Origin: Sphingopyxis solisilvae | Lineage (GTDB): Bacteria; Pseudomonadota; Alphaproteobacteria; Sphingomonadales; Sphingomonadaceae | NCBI RefSeq assembly: GCF_015475875.1 | Contig: NZ_JADKYM010000001.1 | Location: 334,596-398,595 of the forward strand | Length of the DNA stretch: 64,000 nucleotides | Reading direction: 5' to 3' | Shown here: positions 7,318 to 16,726 of the stretch, one piece after another | How positions within the stretch are numbered: position 1 is the first letter of the stretch | How the letters are laid out: each line of letters begins with the position of its first letter | Made by a program: the position numbers and the translations under genes | The notes under the pieces: model-generated | Told to the model about the DNA's origin: nothing | The model's input: the letters and a program-made list of their open reading frames with translations, nothing else | The model's database searches: none

Positions 7318-8894
7318 TACGCCTCCCCCGCTCCTTCGGGCAATTCGAGACGCGGAAACAGCGGGACCGGCTGGCCGACCGTGAAGCCGCTCGCGGCGAG
7401 CGCCGCAAACCAGTCCGCCTCCTCCAATGCGTCAAAGTCGCGCGCATCCGGAGCAACCCCCATCTGGTCAAGCAGCTTGTCCGCCGCGGCGGGAACCACC
7501 GGACGGATGGCGATCGCCAGCGCGCGCACCGCCTGGAACAGCGTCATCAGCACGGCGCGCATCCGTTCGGGGTCGCTCTTGCGCAGAGCCCAGGGTGCCT
7601 GCGTGTCGACATAGTGATTGCAGGCAAAGACGGCGCGCAGCCACTCTTCGATGCCGACCGAGAAAGCGAGCTGTTCGAACTCGCGCGGCAGCAGGGTGCG
7701 GCAGGCGTCGTCGACGATCGCCATCAACGCGCGATCATCCTCGTGCGACGCATAATCGCTCGACACAACGCCGTCCAGATTCTTGAAAATCATTGATAAA
7801 CTGCGTTGCGCCAGATTGCCGAAACTATTGGCAAGGTCGGCATTGGCGGTGCGGACGATCGCTTCGGCGGAATAGGTGCCATCCTGCCCGAAGCTGACCT
7901 CGCGCAGCAGATAATAGCGCAGCGGGTCGACCCCGAACTGTTCGGCCAGCGCCATCGGATCGACGACATTGCCGAGCGACTTCGACATTTTTTCGCCGCG
8001 ATTTAGGAGGAAGCCGTGCCCGAACACTTGCTTTGGCAGCGGCAAGCCGGCGCTCATCAGGAAGGCCGGCCAATACACCGTGTGAAAGCGCACGATATCC
8101 TTGCCGATCATGTGGATGTTGGCCGGCCAGAATTTGCCGAAATCGCCGTCCGTATCGGGATAGCCGAGCCCGGAGAGATAGGTCGTCAACGCATCGACCC
8201 ACACATACATCACGTGACCGGGCGATCCCGGCACCGGCACCCCCCAGTCGAAACTGGTGCGCGAAACGCTGAGATCCTTCAGCCCGCCCTCGACGAACCG
8301 CAACACCTCGTTGCGACGGCTTTCGGGGCGGATGAAATCGGGTTGATCGCGGTAAAGCGCGAGCAGCCGGTCCTGATAGACGGACAGGCGAAAGAACCAG
8401 CTTTCCTCGACGGTCCATTCGACCGGGGTGCCCTGGGGCGAGAGGCGTATGCCCCCTTCCCCCTCCGCCAGCTCGCTCTCGTCGTAAAAGGCTTCGTCGC
8501 GCACCGAATACCAGCCTTCGTAGCGGTCGAGATACAGGTCGCCATTGGCTTCCATCGCGCGCCAGATCGCCTGCGAAGCCGCGTGATGCGCGGCGTCGGA
8601 CGTCCGCATGAAATTGTCATAGCTGATATTCAGCTTGGCATACATCTCACGGAAATATTCGGACATTTCATCGGCGAGATCGATCGTCGCCCGGCCCTGA
8701 TCGCGGGCGGTCTGGAACATCTTCAGCCCGTGCTCGTCGGTGCCCGTGACCATCCGGACATCGCGGCCGCGAGAACGCTGGAACCGCGCCATGACGTCGG
8801 TGGCGATCGCTTCATAGGCATGGCCGATATGCGGGCGGCCGTTGGGATAGCTGATCGCCGTGGTGATATAGAAGGGAGCTTTGTTTTCGGACAT
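7317..8894 (-). CDS. metG: Methionyl-tRNA synthetase
   Basis: 525-residue class I aminoacyl-tRNA synthetase charging tRNA-Met. The HIGH motif is PNGRPHIGHAYEA near the N-terminus and the KMSKS loop is GEKMSKSLGN. It has the connective region and anticodon-binding helical domain (NADLANSFGNLAQR), but no C-terminal tRNA-binding extension, which fits the short form. It ends one base into tatD. Confidence 0.97.
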   Translation of the reverse strand: MSENKAPFYITTAISYPNGRPHIGHAYEAIATDVMARFQRSRGRDVRMVTGTDEHGLKMFQTARDQGRATIDLADEMSEYFREMYAKLNISYDNFMRTSDAAHHAASQAIWRAMEANGDLYLDRYEGWYSVRDEAFYDESELAEGEGGIRLSPQGTPVEWTVEESWFFRLSVYQDRLLALYRDQPDFIRPESRRNEVLRFVEGGLKDLSVSRTSFDWGVPVPGSPGHVMYVWVDALTTYLSGLGYPDTDGDFGKFWPANIHMIGKDIVRFHTVYWPAFLMSAGLPLPKQVFGHGFLLNRGEKMSKSLGNVVDPMALAEQFGVDPLRYYLLREVSFGQDGTYSAEAIVRTANADLANSFGNLAQRSLSMIFKNLDGVVSSDYASHEDDRALMAIVDDACRTLLPREFEQLAFSVGIEEWLRAVFACNHYVDTQAPWALRKSDPERMRAVLMTLFQAVRALAIAIRPVVPAAADKLLDQMGVAPDARDFDALEEADWFAALAASGFTVGQPVPLFPRLELPEGAGEA

Positions 8895-8948
8895 GGCCGC
8901 GCCTTAGCCGCTGCAGCGCGGCAGGGGAAGTATTCTCCCCCTCCCCTG

Positions 8949-9929
8949 TCAGCGCAATGGTTCCCGTGTGCGCGGGGCCAGTTCGGCAAGGCAATTTCCG
9001 ATCTCGAACCCCACCATCGCTCCGTCATACGAGCCGCGGATCGCATCGCGGACCGTGCGCTGGACGCGCTCCCACTGCGCCAGCACCGGCGCGACATCGC
9101 TGGCAGATCGTTCGCGTGCGATGCGGGCAAGCAAGCCCGGGACGATGTCGATGACCAGTTCCAGGCGGGGGCGATTGCTGGTGCCGCCAACCTCGCGCGC
9201 CAACGCTTCGCGAAGGCGGTTTTCGGGATCGCCGCTCGCCGCAATCGCGAGCAGCTTCTTTTCCATCGCGGCGACATCGCTGTCGACCAGCGCCAGCGCC
9301 TTGCCGGGGACACCCCCTGCCGCCGCGACGATCGCGCGCACGTCGGCGATATCGAGCATCGGCCGCAATGCGTGCAGCCATGCGGTCATGACGTCATGCT
9401 CAACGGGTTGAAATCGCAGGATTCGGCATCGCGACCGGATCGTCGGCAACAACCGACCCTGCGAATGGCTGACCAGCAGGAACAGCGTCTTTGCCGGCGG
9501 CTCCTCCAGCGTTTTGAGCAACGCGTTGGCAGCGTCGGTTTCCAGATCGTCGATCGCATCGACAATGATAACCCGCCACTCGCCCAGCGACAGCGACAGG
9601 TGCAGGCGGCGGATCATTTGCCGCACCTGCTCTATCGTGATGTTACGCGCCAGATCCTTGCCCTTTTCCTTCACTTGCCGCTCGAGACGAAGGATTTCGG
9701 GATGGTTGCCGGCATCGACCAGTCGCGCCGCGATTTCGTCGCCGGGATCGTCGAGCGTGGTAACAGCTCCGGCGGCGCCCGCACGATGGGTGACGAGGAA
9801 ACGCGCCGCGCGCGCGGCAAATGCCGCCTTGCCCATCCCCTGCGGACCCGCGAGCAGCCAGGCATGATGCAGCCGACCGCTGCGCCAGCCGTCGAGAAAC
9901 GCGGCTTCGGGGCCCTGATGCCCGATCAT
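8949..9929 (-). CDS. holB: DNA polymerase III delta' subunit
   Basis: 326-residue clamp-loader subunit. The AAA+ module has a P-loop-like AGPQGMGKAAFA, a sensor region in RVIIVDAIDDLETDAANALLKTLEEPP (split motif, key residues D and E of the Walker-B-like stretch) and an SRC arginine motif (PTIRSRCRI). ATG 9929 overlaps the tmk TGA as ATGA, which fixes the start; ATG 9935 two codons earlier would lie inside tmk. The tmk-holB-metG-tatD order is conserved in alphaproteobacteria. Confidence 0.93.
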   Translation of the reverse strand: MIGHQGPEAAFLDGWRSGRLHHAWLLAGPQGMGKAAFAARAARFLVTHRAGAAGAVTTLDDPGDEIAARLVDAGNHPEILRLERQVKEKGKDLARNITIEQVRQMIRRLHLSLSLGEWRVIIVDAIDDLETDAANALLKTLEEPPAKTLFLLVSHSQGRLLPTIRSRCRILRFQPVEHDVMTAWLHALRPMLDIADVRAIVAAAGGVPGKALALVDSDVAAMEKKLLAIAASGDPENRLREALAREVGGTSNRPRLELVIDIVPGLLARIARERSASDVAPVLAQWERVQRTVRDAIRGSYDGAMVGFEIGNCLAELAPRTREPLR

Positions 9930-10546
9930 AGCCATTCGGCCAGCTCCGCCATGATGGCCGCGGTCACGTCTGAGGCCGGCAAATCGGCATCGACCAGCCG
10001 CCACCGATCGGGTTCGGCGCGGGCCATTTCGGCAAAGCGGGTGGCCAAACGCTCCTGATAGTCGGCGGGTTTGCTGCCCATCCGGTCGGTTTCGCCGCGT
10101 TCGGTGACGCGGCGCGCGGCCTCGGCAGTGCTGACGGTCAGCAAGAACGTCCGGTCGGGGAGCAATCCCTGCGATCCGACACGGTGCAGCGCCATGACAT
10201 CGGCATCGGTCAATCCGCCGCCGCCGCCCTGATAGGCGCGGCTGGAATCGACGAACCGGTCACACAGCACCCAGGCGCCGCGGGCAAGCGCGGGCACGAT
10301 CGTGCGCGCCACATGGTCGGCGCGCGCGGCGGCGAAGAGCAACGCTTCGCTACGCGCATTCCAGCGGTCGTCGCTGCCTTCCATGAGCAGTGTACGGATC
10401 GCCTCAGCACCGGCGCTGCCGCCCGGCTCGCGCGTTGCCACCACCTCGATGCCGTGCGCCGCGATAGCGGCGGCGAGCGCGCGCAGCTGGGTCGATTTGC
10501 CGACCCCTTCTCCGCCCTCCAGCGAAACAAAGCGTCCGCGCGTCAC
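9926..10546 (-). CDS. tmk: Thymidylate kinase
   Basis: 206-residue dTMP kinase. It has P-loop GGEGVGKS at residues 11-18, substrate-site TREPGGS and DRFVDSSRAYQG, and a lid region RVTERGETDRM. GTG start at 10546, preceded by AGGAG about 9 bases upstream. Downstream it overlaps holB by four bases. Confidence 0.96.
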   Translation of the reverse strand: MTRGRFVSLEGGEGVGKSTQLRALAAAIAAHGIEVVATREPGGSAGAEAIRTLLMEGSDDRWNARSEALLFAAARADHVARTIVPALARGAWVLCDRFVDSSRAYQGGGGGLTDADVMALHRVGSQGLLPDRTFLLTVSTAEAARRVTERGETDRMGSKPADYQERLATRFAEMARAEPDRWRLVDADLPASDVTAAIMAELAEWL

Positions 10547-10655
10547 GCCCGAGGCTCCTGCGTAACAGCGTTGGCGTTGATGTGGCGCATGATAGTGCGG
10601 TAGCCGCCCCGACGCGCTTTGTCATCACGGCGCCGCGCAGCAGCGCACCGATGCT

Positions 10656-11591
10656 TTACTTTGCGGCGCTGCGACCCCGGCTCGCCGCCGGGGTCGAAAA
10701 TCCCCAGCGGAACAGGCGTTCTGCCTCTTCGCGCCGTGCTTTTTCGCTGGGCAGTCCGGCGATGATGACAATCAGTCGGCGGCTGTCGCGTTTGGCGGAC
10801 CCCAGCAAGCAATAGCCCGCCTCGGCGGTGTAGCCGGTTTTCAGCCCGTCGGCGCCCGCGACACGACCCAGGATCGGATTGCGGTTCGGCTGGACAATCG
10901 GCTTGCCGTCGGGCGAAGTCCCGTGTTGGAGCCTTGGCATCCCGAAATAGCGCGCATAATCTGACGGATGGTCGCGAATCAGCCGTTCGGCCAGCAATAG
11001 CATATCGTTGGCGCTGACTTTCGTGACTCCCCCGTCCGGCCAGCCGCTGGCGGTCCCGAACCGGCTCGACGTCATCCCCAACCTTGCTGCTATATCGTTC
11101 ATTCTTTTGACAAAGGCCTGTTCGCTTCCATCGATACCGACGGCGAGCGTCGAGGCCGCGTCATTTCCGGAAACAGTTATCAGCCCTTTCAGCAGGTCAT
11201 CGACCGAAACCCGCTCCCCCGCGCGAAGGAACATTTTCGAAGCGCGCTCCCGCGCGGACCACGTCTTCCATGTCGCCTCGCTGACCGTGAAACGCCGGTC
11301 GCGCGTCAGTTCACCGCGCTTCACCATGTCGAGTACGACATAGGCGGTCATCACCTTGACCATCGAAGCCGGGGCAAACCGTTTGTCGGCACCGCGCGCG
11401 AAAAGCACTTCACCCGAACCCATATCTTTGATCATGACCACCGGGGCGTCGGTTACAAAGGATGGAGCGGACGCCGCCGGAGGCTTGTTTGGCGATTGCG
11501 CCGAAGCGGCGCCCGATGTCGCGATCGACATCATGACGGCGGCTGCTAACAGCAGGCAGCACGCGGTTGATATTGTGCGTTCTTCAGTCAC
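10656..11591 (-). CDS. Serine-type D-alanyl-D-alanine carboxypeptidase (peptidase S11)
   Basis: 311-residue periplasmic penicillin-binding protein that trims the terminal D-Ala of peptidoglycan stem peptides. An N-terminal signal sequence (ACCLLLAAAVMMSIATSGAASA) precedes the S11 motifs: SxxK at S76-M-V-K79, SGND, and KTG in GLKTGYTAEAG. It ends after the catalytic domain, so the C-terminal membrane-anchoring domain of PBP5/PBP6 is missing. GTG start nine bases after the rlpA stop. The neighbours rlpA and the lytic transglycosylase place it in a peptidoglycan-remodelling cluster. Confidence 0.93.
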   Translation of the reverse strand: MTEERTISTACCLLLAAAVMMSIATSGAASAQSPNKPPAASAPSFVTDAPVVMIKDMGSGEVLFARGADKRFAPASMVKVMTAYVVLDMVKRGELTRDRRFTVSEATWKTWSARERASKMFLRAGERVSVDDLLKGLITVSGNDAASTLAVGIDGSEQAFVKRMNDIAARLGMTSSRFGTASGWPDGGVTKVSANDMLLLAERLIRDHPSDYARYFGMPRLQHGTSPDGKPIVQPNRNPILGRVAGADGLKTGYTAEAGYCLLGSAKRDSRRLIVIIAGLPSEKARREEAERLFRWGFSTPAASRGRSAAK

Positions 11592-11600
11592 CCTCGGGCG

Positions 11601-12560
11601 TTAGCGTTCGCGCTGGAGCATGGCGTCGCGGAAACCCTTGCCACGGGCCTGGGCGAGCGCCGTGCGCGCCTCGGCCTCGCTGGCGAACGGCCCCATGCGA
11701 ACCCGCCACAGCTTTCCAGCCGGACTTACGGTGCCGCCGACGGTTTGTGCCACGCTATTGGCGCGGGCTTCGCTGCTGAACGCTCCGACCTGAACGGCGA
11801 ACTTGCCGCCCGCCGCCGGTGCCGCGGGCGGGACTGTTTTCGCCGGTGCTGCGCCGCGAACCTCCATTCGGTCGTCGCCCGGTTTCGCCTTGCCCGATGC
11901 CACCGGCGCGGCGGGCTGGTTCGTGACCGGCGCAGCTTCGGCGGATTTGGGTGCCGGCAAAGCCTTGAGCTTGGTGCGCAGGATCGACAGCAGCGAATCG
12001 GGCGTCACGATGCGTTCGGGAACCGGACGACCGGCACGCAACTGTGCGCGCTCGGCGGCCGGCGGGTTGGTGCGCCGCACCCGGACGGCCGAGAGCCCCT
12101 CGGTCAGCCCAAGCTGTTCGGCGGCGCCGCGCGACAGGTCGATCAGCCGATCGCCGGCCATCGGACCACGGTCGTTGACACGGACGAGGATGGTGCGTCC
12201 GGTATCGAGCGCGGTCACTTCGACATAGCTAGGCAGCGGAAGCGTCTTGTGCGCGGCGCTGATGGCATCGGGATTGAAGATTTCGCCGTTTGCAGTCGGT
12301 CGCCCGGCGAGCTCGTCGCCGTACCAGCTGGCATAGCCGACATCGTCATAATCGGCGACGTCGGCGGGCGTATAGGTCACGCCGCCGATCGTATAGGGCT
12401 CGCCGATCTTGACCGGCGTATCGCTAACCCCGGTGACCGCCTCGGCCGGCGGCGCGGCCGGGACCGCCCGTCCCTCGCCGCGCCCCTCGATACCACCGCA
12501 ACCGGTCAGGATCAGTGCAGACCCGGCCCAAAGCGCGCTGTTCTTAACGATCGATTTCAT
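11601..12560 (-). CDS. rlpA: RlpA-type septal lytic transglycosylase, SPOR-domain lipoprotein
   Basis: 319-residue outer-membrane lipoprotein. ATG 12560 starts MKSIVKNSALWAG and is followed by a lipobox LTGC with lipidated Cys21. The double-psi beta-barrel has GYASWYGDELAGRPTANGE and VNDRGP...RLIDLSRGAA. A Pro/Ala-rich linker follows, then a C-terminal SPOR domain (about 245-315; FAVQVGAFSSEARA, RVRMGPFASEAEA) that binds denuded septal glycan. The start overlaps the upstream lytic transglycosylase by 17 bases. Family knowledge: RlpA cleaves naked glycan strands during division. Confidence 0.94.
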   Translation of the reverse strand: MKSIVKNSALWAGSALILTGCGGIEGRGEGRAVPAAPPAEAVTGVSDTPVKIGEPYTIGGVTYTPADVADYDDVGYASWYGDELAGRPTANGEIFNPDAISAAHKTLPLPSYVEVTALDTGRTILVRVNDRGPMAGDRLIDLSRGAAEQLGLTEGLSAVRVRRTNPPAAERAQLRAGRPVPERIVTPDSLLSILRTKLKALPAPKSAEAAPVTNQPAAPVASGKAKPGDDRMEVRGAAPAKTVPPAAPAAGGKFAVQVGAFSSEARANSVAQTVGGTVSPAGKLWRVRMGPFASEAEARTALAQARGKGFRDAMLQRER

Positions 12561-13608
12561 CCGCCAGCAGCCCCACTGATAGTGCGTAAAAATTGGAACA
12601 ATTATAGTCCAATATCGCACGATAGTTACCGGTCAGCAAATAAGCGGTCCGGCCGGGGCCGTCGGGTTCGAGCAGCACGGCCTGAATCTGGCCGTCGGGC
12701 CAGCGGCCACCGACGGGCTGGATGCCGTCGGCGCGCCATTCGGCCATCGAGCGCCAGCGACTGTGGCGCGCAAAGACGCGCGGGCAGCGTGTCGGGCTGA
12801 GGCGGCTTGCGACGCGGCTGCGGTCGAAACCGCCGGGGACGGTGACGGCCACGCCCCATGGCTGCCCCGCGCGCCAACCGGCGCGGCGGAGATAGGCGCC
12901 GATCGATTCGATTGCATCGGCTTCGCTCGACCAGATTTCGGCGCGCCCGTCGCCGTCGCCGTCCTCGGCCACCGCCAGATACACCGAAGGCAGGAACTGC
13001 GGATAACCAAAGGCACCGGCCCAGCTGCCCTTCAACACGCTGCGCGGCACGCCCTTTTCGACCATTTCCAGCGTCGCCAGAAATTCGGGTTCGAACAGGC
13101 TACGACGGCGTCCTTCATAGGCGAGGGTCGCGAGCGCTTCGGGCAGGTCGAAACTGCCGGTCACTTGGCCATAGGCCGTTTCATGCCCGTATATCGCGAT
13201 CATGATACTAGTCGGTACGCCGGTCCGCGCCTCGATCCGCGACAGTAGCGGCAACAGCCGGTCATGGACGCGCCGTCCGCCATTGATCCGCGCCGCGTCG
13301 ACGTGCCGTGCCTTGTACGGCGCAAAATTCGGAATCGGGGTGTCGGCGGTGGGCGGCGTGCCCAGATTGTCGCGGTCCAAGGCAATCACCCGCGGGTTGT
13401 AACGCAGTCCCGCCGTCACCCGGTCAAAAGTCTGGCGCGAAACGCCCCGCGCTTGCGCCTTGGGCCACAGCGATTGCACATAGGCATCGAAGCCGCTGTC
13501 GCCGCTCTGCGCGTGAAGCGGCGCCGAGGCGGTGAGCAGCCAGGCCGACAGAACCGCAGATGCGACGCCCAAAAGGCGCCCGAATTTAAGTTTGATAGCG
13601 TGCGTCAT
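12544..13608 (-). CDS. MltB-type lytic murein transglycosylase
   Basis: 354-residue periplasmic enzyme that cleaves the MurNAc-GlcNAc bond to give 1,6-anhydro products. A signal peptide ends at PLHAQ. The SLT_2 domain has the catalytic Glu in YGHETAYGQ, plus WAGAFGYPQFLPSVY and the YL..AGW region. The C-terminal part (YRAILDYNCSNFYALSV) is the usual MltB/Slt35 end. ATG 13608 follows a GGGTGGGG stretch; an ATG four codons upstream (13620) is possible. First gene of a run in the same direction with rlpA and the D,D-carboxypeptidase. Confidence 0.93.
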   Translation of the reverse strand: MTHAIKLKFGRLLGVASAVLSAWLLTASAPLHAQSGDSGFDAYVQSLWPKAQARGVSRQTFDRVTAGLRYNPRVIALDRDNLGTPPTADTPIPNFAPYKARHVDAARINGGRRVHDRLLPLLSRIEARTGVPTSIMIAIYGHETAYGQVTGSFDLPEALATLAYEGRRRSLFEPEFLATLEMVEKGVPRSVLKGSWAGAFGYPQFLPSVYLAVAEDGDGDGRAEIWSSEADAIESIGAYLRRAGWRAGQPWGVAVTVPGGFDRSRVASRLSPTRCPRVFARHSRWRSMAEWRADGIQPVGGRWPDGQIQAVLLEPDGPGRTAYLLTGNYRAILDYNCSNFYALSVGLLADEIDR

Positions 13609-13753
13609 GACCCCACCCATAGGGCGTGTCTCGCACAGATGCGAGCCACTTGGCTAGGATGCGACAAGACGAGCCGAGTCATTCGCGCGGCAGGTCGAGC
13701 CGCCAATGTTTTTCTTGCCGCCCGGCGGCAGCGCGCTATGGCGGCGGGGTCGC

Positions 13754-13843
13754 GGACAGGTGGCCGAGTGGTTTAAGGCAGCGGTCTTGAAAACCGCCGT
13801 GGGTGGAAGCTCACCGTGGGTTCGAATCCCACCCTGTCCGCCA
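13754..13843 (+). tRNA. tRNA-Ser(UGA)
   Basis: 90 bases with an acceptor stem GGACAGG/CCTGTCC, D-arm GGCCGAGTGG, anticodon TGA in CTTGAAAA, a long variable arm, T-arm GGTTCGAATCC and an encoded GCCA end. The long variable arm and the anticodon identify serine. Confidence 0.95.
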
Positions 13844-13856
13844 GATATCTTGCAAC

Positions 13857-15512
13857 TCACGACGCCGGTACCGGGCAATTGGCGGGGCGCGGACGCAGCA
13901 GGGCGCGACCGGCGGCGACGCCCGTTGCCTGCCCGTTTTCAATCGCCGCCTGGCCGTTCACGAACAGGTGGCGAACTCCGACGGTGAGTTCGCGGGGGCG
14001 GAGATAATCGGCGCGCGGGGCATAGCCGGCGGGGTCGAATATCACGACATCGGCGTGATAGCCGGGCCGCAGATAGCCGCGGCGGTCGAGTTTGTAGATG
14101 TCGGCCGTCCGCCCTGTTGATTGGCGGATGAAGGTCGCAAGGTTTATGACCTGCCGTTCGCGGACATAGCGGACATATTTTTCCGGGAAGCTGGCGAACA
14201 TGCGCGGGTGACCCGCCGATCCGTCGGACGAGGTCACCATCCAGGGCTGTTGCATGAACAGGTCGACGTCCGCCTGCGCCATGTTGAACGACGCAATGGC
14301 GGTGCCACCGCCGCGTTCGCCGCGCAGTTTCTCGTTCACGCTCTGCCGGATGATCCGCAGCGCGGCATCGCGGCTGTCGAGTTTCCATTCGTCGGCGACC
14401 TCCTCCAGCGTTTTTCCGACCCAGGGAAATCCCTGGCCGATCAGCAGCAACGCCTTTGCGCCGCCACGTCGCCGCAGATTTTCCTGCATTTCATTGCGGA
14501 TGCGCGCAAGCATTGCCGGGTCGTCGAGCCGCGCGAGCAGCGCCGCCCCGCCGCCGTCCACCGCCCAGCGCGGCAGCAGTGCGGCGTCGAGATTCGTTCC
14601 CGACGCGAGCCACGGATATTGGTCGGCGGTCACCTCGACGCCCTCGGCCCGCGCACGCTCGATTTCGGATATCACCGCTGCGGCCCGGCCGTGAACGTCG
14701 ATGCCGAGCGCTTTCAGATGCGCGAAATGGACCGGCATGCCGGCCTGGCTGCCGATTTCGATCGCTTCCCTGACCGAACCGAGCAAGCCGATGCTGTAAC
14801 TCGATTCGTCGCGCTGATGTGTGTCGTAAATGCCGCCGCGGTCCGCGGCTTCGCGCGCGACCGCGATAACTTCGGCGGTCGTCGCAAAGCTTTGCGGCGC
14901 ATAGAAAAGCCCCGCCGAAAAACCGATCGCGCCCTCGCACATTCCCTTGGCGACCAAGGCCTTCATCTCGCCAAGTTCGGCGTCGGTCGGTGCTCGCGCA
15001 TCCTGCCCCAGCACGCGCTGCCGCACGGGACCGAAGCCGACGAAAGGAACGACATTGGTGCCGATCCCCGATTGGGTCAGCCGCGCCGCATCGGCGGCAA
15101 CATCGGGCGTTCCGCCCCCGTCGACCCCGATCATGACCGTGCTGACCCCCTGATAAAGCCACGGCGCGTTCAGCCTTGCCTGTTGCTCCGGTGACCGCAG
15201 CAAAGCATCGGCGTGGGTGTGCGGGTCGATAAACCCGGGTGCGACGATCATGCCCGTCGCGTCGATCACGCGCTTGGCCCGCTGGCGGACCGACGGTCCG
15301 ACCGCGACGATCCGGTCGTCGCGGATCGCCACGTCACCGACGAAAGCGATGCCTTCCCCGCCGTCGTGGATCGTGCCGCCGCGAATGATGACATCGACGG
15401 TGTCGCCCGGACTGGCTCCGGCGCCGACCGTGCCCAGAATCGCCGCCAGCGACGACAGAAGAACTAAGGATCGCCTGACGGATGTGGCGTTGAAGGATCT
15501 GGGCATTGGCAT
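13857..15512 (-). CDS. Exported N-acyl-D-amino-acid deacylase (D-aminoacylase family amidohydrolase)
   Basis: 551-residue zinc amidohydrolase that by family removes acyl groups from N-acyl-D-amino acids. A basic, hydrophobic start (RRSLVLLSSLAAILGTVGAGA) looks like a signal peptide, so it probably acts in the periplasm. Motifs follow the D-aminoacylase order: GFIDPHTHAD (HxH), FSAGLFYAP, THQRDES (His), FAHLKALG (His), ADQYPW, and SSDGSAGHPR with the catalytic Asp. ATG 15512 is preferred over ATG 15506. It is divergent from the LysR gene and next to dgcN-dgcA, which handle D-glutamate, so an N-acyl-D-Glu or D-amino-acid-containing peptide is a plausible substrate (inference). Confidence 0.88.
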   Translation of the reverse strand: MPMPRSFNATSVRRSLVLLSSLAAILGTVGAGASPGDTVDVIIRGGTIHDGGEGIAFVGDVAIRDDRIVAVGPSVRQRAKRVIDATGMIVAPGFIDPHTHADALLRSPEQQARLNAPWLYQGVSTVMIGVDGGGTPDVAADAARLTQSGIGTNVVPFVGFGPVRQRVLGQDARAPTDAELGEMKALVAKGMCEGAIGFSAGLFYAPQSFATTAEVIAVAREAADRGGIYDTHQRDESSYSIGLLGSVREAIEIGSQAGMPVHFAHLKALGIDVHGRAAAVISEIERARAEGVEVTADQYPWLASGTNLDAALLPRWAVDGGGAALLARLDDPAMLARIRNEMQENLRRRGGAKALLLIGQGFPWVGKTLEEVADEWKLDSRDAALRIIRQSVNEKLRGERGGGTAIASFNMAQADVDLFMQQPWMVTSSDGSAGHPRMFASFPEKYVRYVRERQVINLATFIRQSTGRTADIYKLDRRGYLRPGYHADVVIFDPAGYAPRADYLRPRELTVGVRHLFVNGQAAIENGQATGVAAGRALLRPRPANCPVPAS

Positions 15513-15640
15513 CACTTTTCGACAAATCGCCGCGTAACAGGGGCACGACCGAATCCGGGCGACCATATTGCCCGTGCATTGCGCGGCCAAGAATGTCCCG
15601 AACGACAGGCGGCGGTCCAGACAGGGGTGTTGCCGCGCCC

Positions 15641-15655
15641 ATAACCCGATGGCAT
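15641..15655 (-). promoter_or_regulatory. Candidate LysR operator 1, divergent intergenic region
   Basis: On the minus strand this reads ATGCCATCGGGTTAT, matching 11 of 15 positions of ATAGCATCAGGCTAT at 16629. It lies between the D-aminoacylase gene and the LysR gene, 92 bases before the LysR start, the classical autoregulatory position for a LysR protein. Confidence 0.5.
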
Positions 15656-15747
15656 AATGTCGGCTGACCGTCACTGTCGGCGGAATTCGTGCGGCGAACG
15701 ACGAGGTGGGTCGCCACCCGCTCACAGCGATCAGGAACAGCTTTCGA

Positions 15748-16632
15748 ATGAACCTTCGCCAGATCGAGATCTTTCATGCGGTGTTCCTGCACGGGACGGT
15801 CAGCGCCGCCGCGCGCGCGCTCAACGTGTCGCAGCCGTCGGTAACGAAGGTGTTGCGTCATGCCGAACGGTCAATCGGGCTGACGCTGTTCGAACGGTCG
15901 AAAGGTCGGCTGATCCCGACGCAGGACGCGCACACCTTGTTTGCCGAGGTGTCGGACATTCAGGACCGGGTGCGCTCGCTGCGCCAGGCATGTCAGAATC
16001 TGCGGCATGGCCGCGGCGGGTTGCTGCGGATATCGGCGCTGCCTTCGCTCGGCCTTGGAGCGATTCCTGCGGCCGTGGCCCGCTTCCTCGGCGACCATGA
16101 AGACGTGATGTTCGATCTGCAGACGTTGCATCACGATGAAATGGTCCGGAAACTCTACGAACATGAAACCGACATCGCGGTCGGGTTCGAAGTGCCGCTG
16201 TCGGCGCCCGTCGCGCACCAGGTCATCGGCGAGGGCGAACTGGTCGTCATCTATCGCGAGCTGGACATGCCGGCCGCGCCGCCGCGCCTGCACCTCGACG
16301 AGCTGCGCGGTCACAAATTCATCAGTCCGGTTCAGAACGGGCCGATCGGCCGGATGTTGTCGAGCGAGCTCAGCCGGCTGGAAGTCACGCTCGACGAGGT
16401 GATCTCGGCGCGTACCTATTATGTCGCTGCCGCGCTCGTCGGGGCCGGCGTCGGCATGGCGATCGTCGATAATTTCACCGCGCATGCCGTGCTGGCGCCA
16501 GGTCTGGCGAGCCGCCCGCTTCAGCCTGCGATCACCTTCGACATCAATGCGGTCTATTTGCAGAACCGCCCGCCGTCGAAAACGGCGTCGGCGTTCCTCG
16601 ACGTGCTGGCGACGGTGATCGAAGGATTATAG
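15748..16632 (+). CDS. LysR-type transcriptional regulator of the D-glutamate island
   Basis: 294-residue LysR regulator. The N-terminal winged helix-turn-helix is MNLRQIEIFHAVFLHGTVSAA onward (key residues SAAARALNVSQPSVTK), followed by a co-inducer-binding domain (ISALPSLGLGAIPAAV; VARTYYVAAALVGAGVGMAI-like region). ATG 15748 has an AGGA about 13 bases upstream and gives the standard N-terminus. It is transcribed divergently from the deacylase and precedes dgcN in the same direction. Its stop codon lies inside candidate operator 2. Context predicts control of D-amino-acid catabolism. Confidence 0.92.
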   Translation: MNLRQIEIFHAVFLHGTVSAAARALNVSQPSVTKVLRHAERSIGLTLFERSKGRLIPTQDAHTLFAEVSDIQDRVRSLRQACQNLRHGRGGLLRISALPSLGLGAIPAAVARFLGDHEDVMFDLQTLHHDEMVRKLYEHETDIAVGFEVPLSAPVAHQVIGEGELVVIYRELDMPAAPPRLHLDELRGHKFISPVQNGPIGRMLSSELSRLEVTLDEVISARTYYVAAALVGAGVGMAIVDNFTAHAVLAPGLASRPLQPAITFDINAVYLQNRPPSKTASAFLDVLATVIEGL

Positions 16633-16643
16633 CATCAGGCTAT
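16629..16643 (+). promoter_or_regulatory. Candidate LysR operator 2, upstream of dgcN
   Basis: ATAGCATCAGGCTAT overlaps the LysR stop codon. With flanking bases it is a perfect palindrome TATAGC-ATCAG-GCTATA (16628-16644). It has the ATA-N9-TAT layout typical of LysR sites and ends 83 bases before the dgcN ATG. Confidence 0.6.
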
Positions 16644-16726
16644 AGGATATGAGGCGCTGGATATTGGGCAAGCCGCCGGGCGGGGATAGAAATGGCGCCT
16701 TTCCAGTCACGCAGGTTTTGCACGTC

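Noticed and set aside
8016..10058. Long open frame on the plus strand opposite metG, holB and tmk
   Set aside because: It runs across three well-supported genes on the other strand and shows no recognisable domain; a product of high GC and codon bias.
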